Shown: positions 45,387-54,277, counted from the stretch's first letter. The stretch: DNA of 64,000 nt from Zooshikella sp050749885 (GCF_050749885.1 NZ_JBOIUB010000009.1:222441-286440); one strand, 5' to 3'. Program-made: numbers and translations. The notes: generated by a model not told the origin, from the sequence alone.

Positions 45387-46157
45387 TTGAAGTTTGAGCA
45401 GCCATTAAAAAACGGTGTATTACTGAGACGTTATAAACGTTTTTTAGCAGATATTAGTCTACCTTGTGGAAAAAAATTAACACTCCACTGCCCAAATACA
45501 GGTTCTATGCTGAACTGTGCTGAGCCTGAAAGTCAGGTTTGGTTTTCATGGTCAGACAATCCAAAGCGCAAATATCCAGGTACTTGGGAGCTTGTTGAAG
45601 TTCAAGCTGAACCAGGAAAAAGTGGCCAAAGTAAAGGGCTTGCCTGTATTAACACTGGACGGGCGAATACTGTTGTCTATGAAGGGATTCAGGCTGGCGT
45701 TATTGACCACCTTAAAGGTTATGAAACCGTTCGAAAAGAAGTTAAATATGGCGCTGAAAGAAGCCGTATCGATTTACTGCTTGAATCAGCTGATAAGCCT
45801 TCATGTTATGTTGAAGTTAAAAGTGTCACTTTGGCTGTTGGTCGAGGATGGGGACTCTTTCCTGACGCAATATCTGCACGAGGAACCAAACACCTTCGTG
45901 AGTTGGCAGCTATGTGTGCTGAAGGACATAGGGCAGTATTGATTTTTTGTGTGCAAAATACACTGATTGAGCAAGTGGCTCCAGCTGACCATATAGACAG
46001 TGCCTATGGAAAAGCACTGCGTGAAGCTGTTGCTGCTGGCGTTGAGGTGTATGCTTATGGCGTGAATATGACGCCATCTTCACTTGTTTTAGATCAGCAG
46101 CTTCCTGTTTATTTAAATTATGACCCAGAATTGAAAGCCTTATTAGATGAGGTTTAG
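45387..46157 (+). CDS. sfsA: SfsA family DNA-binding/sugar fermentation stimulation protein
   Basis: 256 residues starting at TTG 45387, since no ATG or GTG lies before the conserved RYKRFLADI motif. Other family segments are HCPNTGSMLNC, RIDLLLES, CYVEVKSVTLAVGRGWGLFPDA (nuclease-like acidic residues) and the Cys/His-poor C-terminus. Family proteins were linked to maltose-gene regulation in E. coli and contain a restriction-endonuclease-like fold; the true role is uncertain. Divergent from dksA with a 284-base spacer. Confidence 0.93.
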   Translation: MKFEQPLKNGVLLRRYKRFLADISLPCGKKLTLHCPNTGSMLNCAEPESQVWFSWSDNPKRKYPGTWELVEVQAEPGKSGQSKGLACINTGRANTVVYEGIQAGVIDHLKGYETVRKEVKYGAERSRIDLLLESADKPSCYVEVKSVTLAVGRGWGLFPDAISARGTKHLRELAAMCAEGHRAVLIFCVQNTLIEQVAPADHIDSAYGKALREAVAAGVEVYAYGVNMTPSSLVLDQQLPVYLNYDPELKALLDEV

Positions 46158-46162
46158 TCTGC

Positions 46163-46507
46163 TTAAGCAGGTGAAGAAGGCAGTGTTACACAAAGTTGCT
46201 GGTTGGTTAAATGACAAGCTAACTTGGTTAGACGTTGTCCTGCACAAGGGCCAGCAATACATAGGCCTGTTTCTATTAAAAATAGAGCACCATGAGTGGC
46301 GCATTGAATGAGTCGTGCATCATTATCCAAAAACTGATCAGGCTGCCATTCAAGACGAATGCCCAGATGAGGACATCGGTTTAAGTAAGCATGAAATTGT
46401 CCAGCACTGTTTACAATAAATATAGTGTGCTTACCAACGGTAAAGCCCTTACTGGAGTTTGGGGGGATCTCATCAATTGTGCACAGCGTAATGGTTTCTT
46501 CAGTCAT
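46163..46507 (-). CDS. Rieske [2Fe-2S] domain protein
   Basis: 114 residues, cytoplasmic. Both cluster-ligand pairs are seen: CPH at about 45-47 in NRCPHLGI and CATH at about 68-71 in QCATHGALF. It resembles small NirD-like or ferredoxin-type Rieske proteins that pass electrons to an oxygenase or act with a reductase. No oxygenase gene is adjacent; it ends 5 bases from the sfsA stop (convergent). Confidence 0.88.
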   Translation of the reverse strand: MTEETITLCTIDEIPPNSSKGFTVGKHTIFIVNSAGQFHAYLNRCPHLGIRLEWQPDQFLDNDARLIQCATHGALFLIETGLCIAGPCAGQRLTKLACHLTNQQLCVTLPSSPA

Positions 46508-46636
46508 AAAATGCTTGTTTGAGTGATTCTTTCATTATTGTGACGTTGCTGAGTTGGGTTAGCAATGTATTTGCTTAGATTTGATGTAGCATAATTATTC
46601 AACAAATTGATGCTGTATTAAGAAGAAAAACGGTTT

Positions 46637-47680
46637 ATGAGATTGTGTTGTAAGGTGAGATGGTGGTTGATTGCATTTTCGCTTGTTGTGCTGGTGACTG
46701 TACTTTGGGCACTCAGTGTTGGCGTGATTGAAACACCATGGTATAGCATTTTGATGCTTGGTTCTGCGGAAGGTGGAGATCAACTACCTGCCCATATTAA
46801 CACCATTATTTTTGAGATTCGCTTACCGAGAATTTTTCTCGCACTTGTGGTTGGCGCTATTTTGGCTAACAGTGGTGCTTTATTGCAGGGGCTGCTACGG
46901 AATCCATTGGCTGACCCAGGTGTTTTGGGAATTTCGAGTGGTTCTGCTGTTGGTGCCGCCTTGGCGATGTTAATCCTCAATCAGCTTTTTCCTTCAGTGG
47001 TGACAGCTCTGGGTAACCTCCTTGTGCCTTGTTTTGCTTTTATAGGCGGCATGTTGGCAACTTGGGTGGTTTATCGGCTAGGGGTAACGGTTTGGGGAAT
47101 TTCAGTACCCACTATGTTGCTGGCTGGCGTTGCTATTTCTTCCATGGCTATGGCGGCTTTAGCCGCTATAAATTATCTGGCTGATGATTTAACACTTCGT
47201 TCTTTTATGCATTGGCAACTAGGGCAGTTGAGTGGTGCACAGTGGTGGGCTGGTTTAACATGCTTAGCCGTTTTGCTTTTACAAGTCTTGCTTATTCCGT
47301 GGCTAGGCCAGGGGTTGAATGCGTTGTTACTAGGAGAGCAGGAAGCCAGTTATTTAGGTGTCCCTGTTGAGAAGTTAAAGCGGACGGTAATTTGTGTTGC
47401 TTCGTTAGGAGTTGGTGTCGCAGTAGCTGCTGTGGGCATTGTGGCATTTGTGGGGTTGGTTGTGCCGCATATTGTGCGTCAGTGTCTTGGTCCCAATCAT
47501 CAAACATTACTGCCAGCAGCAACTCTGTGTGGCGCTTGGTTGTTGTTGGTAGCTGATACTTTGTCTCGTTGGCTGCTTGCCCCTTTAGAATTACCTATTG
47601 GAATCGTTACCGCGTTAATAGGAGCCCCCGTTTTTATTTGGCTTTTAGTCCAGCAACGGCAGCGAATGGTTAGTTCATAA
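46637..47680 (+). CDS. phuU: Heme/iron ABC transporter permease (FecCD/BtuC type)
   Basis: 347 residues with about ten membrane helices. The FecCD/BtuC family is recognisable from EIRLPRIFLALVVGAILANS, LLQGLLRNPLADPGVLGISSG and VPHIVRQCLG near the C-terminus. The stop and the ATPase start overlap as TAATG. In PAO1 the heme operon phuSTUVW lies by the prrF small RNA genes; the same closeness here supports heme uptake, though vitamin B12 or siderophore cannot be excluded. No periplasmic binding protein or TonB receptor gene adjoins. No Fur box was seen in its upstream gap. Confidence 0.8.
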   Translation: MRLCCKVRWWLIAFSLVVLVTVLWALSVGVIETPWYSILMLGSAEGGDQLPAHINTIIFEIRLPRIFLALVVGAILANSGALLQGLLRNPLADPGVLGISSGSAVGAALAMLILNQLFPSVVTALGNLLVPCFAFIGGMLATWVVYRLGVTVWGISVPTMLLAGVAISSMAMAALAAINYLADDLTLRSFMHWQLGQLSGAQWWAGLTCLAVLLLQVLLIPWLGQGLNALLLGEQEASYLGVPVEKLKRTVICVASLGVGVAVAAVGIVAFVGLVVPHIVRQCLGPNHQTLLPAATLCGAWLLLVADTLSRWLLAPLELPIGIVTALIGAPVFIWLLVQQRQRMVSS

Positions 47681-48450
47681 TGTTGCAGGCGACAAATATC
47701 TCAGTTCACAGGCTTAATAAAACCTTGCTGCATCCAGTCAGTGTGACCTTTAATCCCGGTGAGCTTGTTGTATTGCTAGGGCCTAATGGTGCAGGTAAAT
47801 CAACGCTATTACACTGTCTGGCAGGGGGGATTTCAGATAGTGCTGGTGAGCTGTACTGGCAACAGCAATCTTACGAAACATTATCTCGTCAGTTTAAATC
47901 TCAGCATATTGCGCTGCTTGGACAGCAACATCAGCTACAGTTTGCATTTACTGTTCAAGAAGTGGTTGCCCTAGGTCGTTTACCATGGAATACGTCTTTT
48001 ATTGAAAACCAGCAATGGATTCAATCAGCTCTACAGCGTTTTGATGTTATCCACTTACTCAACCGTAACTACCTTTCACTTTCTGGTGGTGAACAACAGA
48101 GAGTTCAGTTGGCAAGAGTTTGGGTACAGTTGCAGGCAGAAAAAAATGATACAAGATGTTTATTGCTGGATGAGCCGCTTGCTGCATTAGATCCTAAACA
48201 TCAGTTGCAGCTTATGAATGAAGCAAGACAGTTTGCTCATGCGGGTCATGTAGTGGTGATGGTGCTGCATGATATGAATATGGCCATGCGTTTTGCAGAT
48301 AAGGTTTTATTACTCAATGAAGGTAAAGCTGCTGCCTGGGGAAAGCCAGCAGATATTCTCACACCTGAACAAATCGCAGATGTTTTCTCGCTAGATGTGT
48401 CAATTATGTCTCATCCAGACAGAGATTTTTCATTTGTCGTGATCAACTAA
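47680..48450 (+). CDS. phuV: Heme/iron ABC transporter ATPase
   Basis: 256 residues. Walker A GPNGAGKST, signature LSGGEQQRVQLARV, Walker B LLLDEP and the His switch VLHDMNMAMRFAD make a complete ABC ATPase of the HmuV/FepC group. The start codon overlaps the permease stop, so they form one complex. It is the last gene of the two-gene unit; a 238-base gap follows. It drives import of heme, iron chelate or cobalamin; heme is my preference from synteny. Confidence 0.83.
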   Translation: MLQATNISVHRLNKTLLHPVSVTFNPGELVVLLGPNGAGKSTLLHCLAGGISDSAGELYWQQQSYETLSRQFKSQHIALLGQQHQLQFAFTVQEVVALGRLPWNTSFIENQQWIQSALQRFDVIHLLNRNYLSLSGGEQQRVQLARVWVQLQAEKNDTRCLLLDEPLAALDPKHQLQLMNEARQFAHAGHVVVMVLHDMNMAMRFADKVLLLNEGKAAAWGKPADILTPEQIADVFSLDVSIMSHPDRDFSFVVIN

Positions 48451-48688
48451 ACACCACTTGTATAAAGACTGCTCAACTCATGTAAAAAATTGATTATCAT
48501 TTATCAGAGTTGTGAACTAATTAATGATGACTCAATTCTTTCGCTGTATCACAACCCTATAATTAATCGTTATGCTATCTGGCCAATTTTTAAAGGCTAC
48601 AGATGGTAGACAGTTGTTTTATTTTGCCTTGAGAAAGGTTGGTGATCACTAGCAGTATCTAGCGTGTTTAAAAAAAGAAAGTGATAGG

Positions 48689-49753
48689 ATGGATGGGATG
48701 CAACGTGCTCCGTTTGAGATAAATGGCGTAAAAGTGGAGGCAGGCAAGCGTGCAACTGTAGACTTGGCTGTGGCCCAGCTGTATACCCATACCCCTCTTA
48801 ATATACCAGTACAAATTGTTCATGGTCGGCAAGATGGCCCTGTACTTTTAGTATGTGCAGCTATTCACGGAGATGAGCTGAACGGTGTCGAAATTATTCG
48901 TCGTTTACTAAAGCTAAAAGTCATGTCCCAATTAAAGGGAACACTGGTAGCCGTGCCTATTGTTAATGTATTTGGCTTTATTCAACGTTCACGCTATTTG
49001 CCAGATCGACGTGATTTAAATCGATGCTTTCCTGGTGTAAAAAAAGGATCACTAGGTGCTCGAATTGCTAACCTTTTTTGTGAAAGTGTTGTGCGTAAAT
49101 GCACACATGTTATTGATTTGCACACAGGTGCCGTTCATCGATCTAATTTACCTCAAGTGTGGGGAGCCATGAACAGTAGTGGCTCTAATGAAATGGCGCG
49201 TGCATTTGGCACACCTGTTGTGTTAGATGCAACATTACCTGATGGTTCATTAAGATCTTTTGCTGAGAGTATTAATATTCCTGTCATTACCTATGAAGCG
49301 GGTGAAGCTTTACGCTTTAATGAACTATCTATTTATGCAGGCATTAGAGGTATTATTAATGTAATGCGTATGTTGGGTATGTTGAGGTCTCACAAGTCAA
49401 AGAAAAAATCAAATAGAAGTCCAGTCATAGCAAATCAGTCTCAATGGGTGAGGGCAGAAACAGATGGTGTCTTTCGTCCCCTTGTTGAGCTTGGTGCCAG
49501 TGTAAAAAAACATCAGCCTTTAGCAACCATCAGTGCACCTTTTGGTGAAGCGGAACTTACTGTACGCGCACCTGCTTCAGGTATTGTGATTGCGAGAACG
49601 AATATACCGCTAGTTAACGAAGGAGAGGCACTATTCCATGTGGCGCTTTATGAGAAAGTTTCAGAAATTGCTCGTCATGTGGAAGTATTCCAGTCAGAGT
49701 TGTTTGATGATGAGTTAATTTTTGCGGACGACATGGAAGAAGAGTCTTATTAA
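48689..49753 (+). CDS. Succinylglutamate desuccinylase/aspartoacylase family zinc hydrolase
   Basis: 354 residues. M14-type carboxypeptidase-like fold with zinc site HGDE in AAIHGDELNGVE, the second ligand His in VIDLHTG, and substrate-binding RDLNRCFPG. The C-terminal about 80 residues (ADGVFRPLVELGASVKKHQP...) resemble a biotinyl-lipoyl-like beta domain usual in this subgroup. Related proteins often occur beside the glutamate ligase rimK, which is not here. The substrate is therefore unassigned, likely an N-acyl amino acid. Transcribed towards the PrrF-like RNA on the other strand. Confidence 0.87.
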   Translation: MDGMQRAPFEINGVKVEAGKRATVDLAVAQLYTHTPLNIPVQIVHGRQDGPVLLVCAAIHGDELNGVEIIRRLLKLKVMSQLKGTLVAVPIVNVFGFIQRSRYLPDRRDLNRCFPGVKKGSLGARIANLFCESVVRKCTHVIDLHTGAVHRSNLPQVWGAMNSSGSNEMARAFGTPVVLDATLPDGSLRSFAESINIPVITYEAGEALRFNELSIYAGIRGIINVMRMLGMLRSHKSKKKSNRSPVIANQSQWVRAETDGVFRPLVELGASVKKHQPLATISAPFGEAELTVRAPASGIVIARTNIPLVNEGEALFHVALYEKVSEIARHVEVFQSELFDDELIFADDMEEESY

Positions 49754-49813
49754 AAACTTTTCACGGGTTATTGGTTTGGTCTAATTATGACGAGTTTGTC
49801 GTATAGTGGAGGC

Positions 49814-49844
49814 AAAAAAAAGCTGCTTCTGGGTTAGAAGCAGC
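49814..49844 (-). terminator. Terminator of the PrrF-like RNA
   Basis: Read on the minus strand, GCTGCTTCT pairs with AGAAGCAGC around a 5-base loop and is followed by eight T (49821-49814). Confidence 0.88.
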
Positions 49845-49929
49845 CTAAACCGTGATTAGCCTGATGAGGAGATAACCTGTTTACCGCCAAGTAAAGCTGT
49901 TTACAGATTATCGTTGCCATGTGACAACG
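49814..49929 (-). ncRNA. prrF: Fur-controlled PrrF-like small RNA
   Basis: About 116 nt on the minus strand with its own promoter overlapped by a Fur box and a strong terminator, the layout and length of Pseudomonas PrrF1/2. The 5' end forms a hairpin (ATCGTTG pairing with CAACGAT). The middle has ATCTCCTCATCAGGCTAATC, a single-stranded anti-Shine-Dalgarno stretch, as expected for targeting iron-protein mRNAs such as sodB. Position between the heme ABC genes and mrcB matches prrF near phuUVW in PAO1. It would be induced on iron starvation. Confidence 0.75.
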
Positions 49930-49934
49930 ATATA

Positions 49935-49964
49935 AATGATAATCATTCTCATTATCAAAGTCAA
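49935..49964 (-). promoter_or_regulatory. Sigma-70 promoter with overlapping Fur box for the PrrF-like RNA
   Basis: On the minus strand TTGACT (49964-49959), a 17-base spacer and TATCAT (49941-49936). The spacer and -10 contain a Fur-type sequence, GATAATGAGAATGATTATC (49956-49938), close to the 19-base consensus. Confidence 0.85.
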
Positions 49965-50054
49965 GCAATTTAATTTAATATCACTCATTTTTTTCGAGAT
50001 GGCGTTGATATAGAGCCTTTTGGCTAATTAAAGATAATAAAAGAAGGTGTTGGC

Positions 50055-50330
50055 TCAGTTTTCTGGCTGGCGCTGTCCATTGTTCTCTGCTTCTTTGATT
50101 AATTTGGCTTTAAGGTCAGGGTCTAGCTGATTCCAGTGAGCATCAAGTAGTGCTCCTTCCAAAGCGTAAAGCAATACTTTTGAGACTTTGAAGCCACGGG
50201 TTTTAATTTTTCGATAAGCCTCAACTGAGCCTATCTGTTCTAGGGTTTCTTTATCTCTAATACCTACAGCATTAAGCCACTGTACAGATGTTTTACCCAG
50301 GTTTTTCAATTCGATTAAGTCGGTAGCCAT
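50055..50330 (-). CDS. TfoX C-terminal-domain protein
   Basis: 91 residues from ATG 50330, which has AAGGA 8 bases ahead; longer frames upstream lack any site. The sequence (LKNLGKTSVQWLNAVGI, then GFKVSKVLLYALEGALLDAHW) is the helix-hairpin-helix domain found at the C-terminus of TfoX/Sxy competence regulators, here without the N-terminal TfoX domain. Stand-alone copies of this domain are widespread and uncharacterised. Sits upstream of the small RNA on the same strand, with a 90-base gap to its promoter. Confidence 0.8.
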   Translation of the reverse strand: MATDLIELKNLGKTSVQWLNAVGIRDKETLEQIGSVEAYRKIKTRGFKVSKVLLYALEGALLDAHWNQLDPDLKAKLIKEAENNGQRQPEN

Positions 50331-50798
50331 TGTCATTATCCTTGCCCGAATGAATAACCAGCAAATGAAGAAGCGTATAGTTATTGTTATGTATGAAGCG
50401 ATCAGGGAGCACTCTTGTTCTAATAATAGCCAATAATTCAAAACTGTTTGTTAATTACACTAAATTCTTATTTCATTTTGGTAAAATAACCTTCAAGAAT
50501 ATGCCCTGATGAAGGGGTGTTTCCATATAACCACATGAGTTTAAAACACTTTTATTACTTCATTGACTAAATTACTCGTCAGGATGTTTTGTTGATTGTT
50601 TGAAGCATTGGTGATTTTATGACTAGCCGTATGTGAATTAGGCATGATAATTTCGGCCGTTATTGGTGTTATAAGGCATTTTTAATGTCAGATTGGTGGT
50701 ATTTTGAGTCACCACTAAAGGAACCAATAACGGGTAGAAGTTCTCGAATCAGCTAAGAACATTATGGAGTAAGTGACTGAGTCCGTATAATCCAGCCC
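50331..50798. other. Spacer between the TfoX-type gene and mrcB
   Basis: 468 bases of divergent promoter region. A TATAAT hexamer at 50786-50791 sits 7 bases before the mrcB ATG, with no Shine-Dalgarno between. No gene or RNA recognised. Confidence 0.5.
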
Positions 50799-53174
50799 AT
50801 GAGCAAATCAGACCCTAATAGTAAAAATTCCCAGCCCCAAAAGCCTATAAAAAAATTTCGCCTTTTCCGTACACTGATCAAGCTTTGTTTGCTGATTATG
50901 TTGGTGATAGGCGTTGTTGGTGGGGTATACCTTTATCGTCTTGATGCTGTTGTTACAGCAAAGTTTGAAGGCAAAAAGTGGGATATTCCAGCCAAAGTAT
51001 ATGCTCGTCCTTTAGAACTTTATGAAGGGTTACAACTGTCGCCAGATACTTTTGCCCTTCAGCTTAAGCAGCTAGGTTATCAGCGAAAAGACACTGTTGA
51101 TAGCCCTGGTGAAGTGATGAGAAAGGGCACAACATATACGCTGTATACACGGGGCTTTCAGTTTGAAGATGGTGCAGAGCCTGCTCAACAGGTTACAGTG
51201 AGCTTTAATCCGCATAGTGTAAAGGCACTTAAAAATACTGAAGGAAAGCCTGTTGCATTATTAAGACTAGAGCCTTTACTCATTGGTGGAATTTATCCAG
51301 ATAGTAATGAAGACCGTATTATTACCCGGTTGGAAGAGCTTCCGGATATGTTAATTCCCACCCTGCTTGCGGTAGAAGATCGTAAGTTTTATCAGCATTA
51401 TGGCGTTTCGTTTAAAGCCATTGCTCGTGCTGCGTGGATTAACTTCCGTTCAGGATCAACGGTACAAGGTGGAAGTACTTTAACGCAGCAGTTGGTTAAA
51501 AACTTCTATCTTAGTAGCGAACGATCGTTAAAGCGTAAGCTGTCAGAAGCAGCGATGGCTTTTTTGCTGGAATTGCATTACAGCAAAGACGATATTTTAG
51601 AAACCTACCTTAATGAAGTCTATCTAGGACAAGAGGGTAAACGTGCCATTCATGGTTTTGGGTTGGCAAGCCAATTTTACTTTGGTAAGCCAATTAGTGA
51701 GCTGGAATTACATCAAGTAGCACTTTTAGTTGGTATTGTAAAAGGCCCTTCAGAATACGACCCAAGACGTTATCCTGAAAAAGTACTTAAGCGTCGTAAT
51801 CTGGTTTTAAAGGTTATGGCTAAGCTAGGTCACATTACTGAAGAGCAAGCCAAAAAAGCCATTGAAAAGCCATTGGATATTGTAAAGTCCAATAAGTCTT
51901 ACTTAGCTAATGCGTACGCTTACCTTGAGCTGGTGAAAAGACAACTTCGTGAAGAATACAACGATGAAGATTTAACCACAGAAGGACTAAGCATTTTTAC
52001 TAATTTGGATCCTATTATCCAAATGAAAGCACAAACAAGTGTGAGTGAAACCATTGGTAGACTAAAAAAGGCTTATCCCAAACATAAAGACTTACAAGGG
52101 GCTATGGTGGTTACTGCGCCTAATAGTGGGGATGTGCTAGCAATTGTTGGCGCCGTAAAACCTGGCTATGCCGGTTTTAACCGTGCACTGGATGCTGAAC
52201 GTTCTATTGGCTCTTTAGTAAAACCTGCAGTTTATTTAACAGCGCTCAGTTTTCCTGAGCAGTTCAATTTGGCTACTTTGATTGATGACGACGCTATAAC
52301 AATACGGTCGGATACAGGAGAGGTGTGGGAACCCAAAAACTATGATCGTAAAAGTCATGGTTGGGTACCTTTGCATCGTGCTTTAGCCAAAAGTTATAAC
52401 CTAAGCACTGTACGGGTTGGGATGGAAGTTGGTTTAACTGAAGTGATTCATACCTTGCAACAGCTTGGCGTTGGTGAAGAGCTTAAACCATTTCCGGCAA
52501 TGTTATTAGGTGCCATTAATTTAACCCCAATACAAGTGGCTCAAGTTTATCAAACGATTGCAGCAGGTGGTTTCCAAACCCCAATGCGTACAATTCGCGC
52601 GGTATTAACCGCTAATGGCGCTACACTGCAACGTTATGAGTTAGCGTTAGAGCAGAAAGTGGATGAGCGTTTCGTTCACCTTGCTCAATATGCTATGCAA
52701 GAAGTCATGCGTGAAGGTACTGGGCGAGGAGCTTACAGTGTTCTGCCAAGAAACATAAGACTGGCAGGTAAAACGGGTACCACAAATGATCGACGTGATA
52801 GTTGGTTTGCAGGGTATGGTGAAAATTTATTAAGTGTTGTTTGGATAGGGAAAGATAATAATGAGTCAACTCCATTAACAGGTAGTTCTGGGGCGCTAAA
52901 AGTGTGGGCTGATTTTATGAAGAAGGCAAATGTACGTTCTTTGCAGCCTATTACGCCTGAGGGTGTAAACTACTTATGGGTTGATGAAGCAACAGGGTTA
53001 AGAAGTGAAGAGCGTTGCCCTGGTGCTCGGTACCTGCCTTTTGTGTCAGGGTTTGAGCCACTTCAGGAGGCGGGCTGCTATCGTGCTAATGATGGTTATG
53101 ATAGACGCAATGGTTATCCTCAGCGCCGCCGTTCAAATAAAGTTATTGATTGGTTTAAGTCTATTTTTAGATAA
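50799..53174 (+). CDS. mrcB: Penicillin-binding protein 1B
   Basis: 791 residues. Bifunctional peptidoglycan polymerase and crosslinker at the inner membrane. One membrane anchor (about 28-48), a UB2H-like domain (about 60-150), glycosyltransferase domain with EDRKFYQHYGV and GGSTLTQQLVKN (about 190-360), then transpeptidase with SLVK in RSIGSLVKPA (active Ser), SYN in SYNLSTVRVG and KTGTTNDRRDSWF. Followed 11 bases later by the activator lpoP. No ribosome-binding site precedes ATG 50799. Confidence 0.96.
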   Translation: MSKSDPNSKNSQPQKPIKKFRLFRTLIKLCLLIMLVIGVVGGVYLYRLDAVVTAKFEGKKWDIPAKVYARPLELYEGLQLSPDTFALQLKQLGYQRKDTVDSPGEVMRKGTTYTLYTRGFQFEDGAEPAQQVTVSFNPHSVKALKNTEGKPVALLRLEPLLIGGIYPDSNEDRIITRLEELPDMLIPTLLAVEDRKFYQHYGVSFKAIARAAWINFRSGSTVQGGSTLTQQLVKNFYLSSERSLKRKLSEAAMAFLLELHYSKDDILETYLNEVYLGQEGKRAIHGFGLASQFYFGKPISELELHQVALLVGIVKGPSEYDPRRYPEKVLKRRNLVLKVMAKLGHITEEQAKKAIEKPLDIVKSNKSYLANAYAYLELVKRQLREEYNDEDLTTEGLSIFTNLDPIIQMKAQTSVSETIGRLKKAYPKHKDLQGAMVVTAPNSGDVLAIVGAVKPGYAGFNRALDAERSIGSLVKPAVYLTALSFPEQFNLATLIDDDAITIRSDTGEVWEPKNYDRKSHGWVPLHRALAKSYNLSTVRVGMEVGLTEVIHTLQQLGVGEELKPFPAMLLGAINLTPIQVAQVYQTIAAGGFQTPMRTIRAVLTANGATLQRYELALEQKVDERFVHLAQYAMQEVMREGTGRGAYSVLPRNIRLAGKTGTTNDRRDSWFAGYGENLLSVVWIGKDNNESTPLTGSSGALKVWADFMKKANVRSLQPITPEGVNYLWVDEATGLRSEERCPGARYLPFVSGFEPLQEAGCYRANDGYDRRNGYPQRRRSNKVIDWFKSIFR

Positions 53175-53185
53175 GGGGAAGATAA

Positions 53186-53893
53186 ATGCAGTCAAGTCAT
53201 GGACAGCACCCAAAGCTGATGATTGTGTTGGGCATATTGGTAGCTTTAGCTGGCTGTCGATCAAACCCTTACCTGGTACCTGCTGATCGTGATCCTGGAA
53301 CAGGTATGCTGCCAGGACAAGGTGGTTATCAACAGGCTCCAGTTGAGTCACGTTACCCAACGGATCAGCATGGACGTTATCCACAGGAACCACAACAGCA
53401 GTATCCTCAACAGGGTTATCCGGATGATCGGTATAACCAGGCACCACCTTCTCAAGAGTATCCACAGTCTCGTGGGGATACGAATGGTGGTTATACGGTT
53501 GAGCAAAATGCTAATTCACAGCAGCCTTATGATCAGTATGATCGTCGTGCCAGTGTTTCTCAGGTAGAGCGTGACCGCTATGCTTATGTGTCTCGTCCTG
53601 AGTCAACCACATCAAGTAACTCTGCGGTTCGCAAGTTGATTAATACAGCGAAGCGTCAACGGGCTGAAGGTGATTTAGGTGGAGCCGCTGCAACATTAGA
53701 GCGAGCACTTCGGGTATCTCCTCAAGATCCAAATGTTTACTATGAGCTGGCTTCTGTTAGACTCATGCAGCACAATTACCGTCAGGCAGAGCAATTAGCC
53801 CGTAGAGGCCTAACTTTGACCCGAGATGCAGGTATGAAAGCGCGTTTTCGTGATTTAATCCGAGAATCGCAGACTATTGCTACTCAGGGGTAA
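53186..53893 (+). CDS. lpoP: TPR outer-membrane lipoprotein activator of PBP1b (LpoP-like)
   Basis: 235 residues. The lipobox LAGC makes Cys24 lipidated. A Pro/Gln/Tyr/Gly-rich disordered linker (about 30-145) can span the periplasm, and a C-terminal tetratricopeptide domain (about 146-235, with GDLGGAAATLERALRVSPQD) follows. This is the architecture and position (just after mrcB) of Pseudomonas LpoP, which activates PBP1b in place of LpoB. Ribosome-binding site GGGGA ahead of ATG. The linker repeats YPQ/QQYPQ-like units. Confidence 0.87.
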   Translation: MQSSHGQHPKLMIVLGILVALAGCRSNPYLVPADRDPGTGMLPGQGGYQQAPVESRYPTDQHGRYPQEPQQQYPQQGYPDDRYNQAPPSQEYPQSRGDTNGGYTVEQNANSQQPYDQYDRRASVSQVERDRYAYVSRPESTTSSNSAVRKLINTAKRQRAEGDLGGAAATLERALRVSPQDPNVYYELASVRLMQHNYRQAEQLARRGLTLTRDAGMKARFRDLIRESQTIATQG

Positions 53894-53901
53894 AGCACAC
53901 G

Positions 53902-53955
53902 CATAATTTGCTCTGCCACATCGTTATACATAAGGTAGTGCCAGAGCAAATTATG
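53902..53955 (+). promoter_or_regulatory. Inverted repeat covering the yqcC start codon
   Basis: CATAATTTGCTCTG (53902-53915) and its exact complement at 53942-53955 flank 26 bases. The right arm includes the yqcC ATG (53953) and the sequence just before it, so in mRNA the start would be paired. The left arm begins 8 bases after the lpoP stop. Confidence 0.6.
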
Positions 53956-54270
53956 AAAACCACAAATTTACGACACCTGCTCCAAGCTATTCAAGATGAA
54001 ATGGAAGCGCTACAGCTCTGGGAAGTGGTGTCTCCTTCTGCAGAAGCGCTTGCGAGTGACCAGCCTTTTTGTATTGATACACTTGAATTTACCCAGTGGC
54101 TACAGTGGGTTTTCATTCCCAAAATAGAATCACTCTTAGATCGCAATGCGGCTTTACCCAAGTCCAGTGATATTCATGCCTTAGCGGAAGAATACTTTAA
54201 ATCGATGACGGTCGATTCCACTCAACTGTTAGTCTTAATCAAAAAAGTCGATCAACTCATTATCCAGTGA
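53953..54270 (+). CDS. yqcC: YqcC family protein
   Basis: 105 residues from ATG 53953; an in-frame codon 45 bases upstream lies in the inverted repeat spacer and is less likely. All-helical small protein of the YqcC (DUF446) family, with WEVVSPSAEALASDQPFCID and FTQWLQWVFIPKIE matching the family core. Function unknown; it lies after lpoP, as in PAO1. In other genomes it sits with the pseudouridine synthase truC, which is not seen here. Confidence 0.88.
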   Translation: MKTTNLRHLLQAIQDEMEALQLWEVVSPSAEALASDQPFCIDTLEFTQWLQWVFIPKIESLLDRNAALPKSSDIHALAEEYFKSMTVDSTQLLVLIKKVDQLIIQ

Positions 54271-54277
54271 TAGCACT

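Noticed and set aside
45517..45942. 141-residue frame inside sfsA
   Set aside because: Alternative frame of a clearly intact sfsA gene.
48488..48507. Fur-box-like TTGATTATCATTTATC after phuV
   Set aside because: Matches only by allowing an inserted base, and no promoter aligns with it.
53133..53567. Frames on both strands over lpoP
   Set aside because: Generated by the repetitive Pro/Gln/Tyr codons of the lpoP linker.
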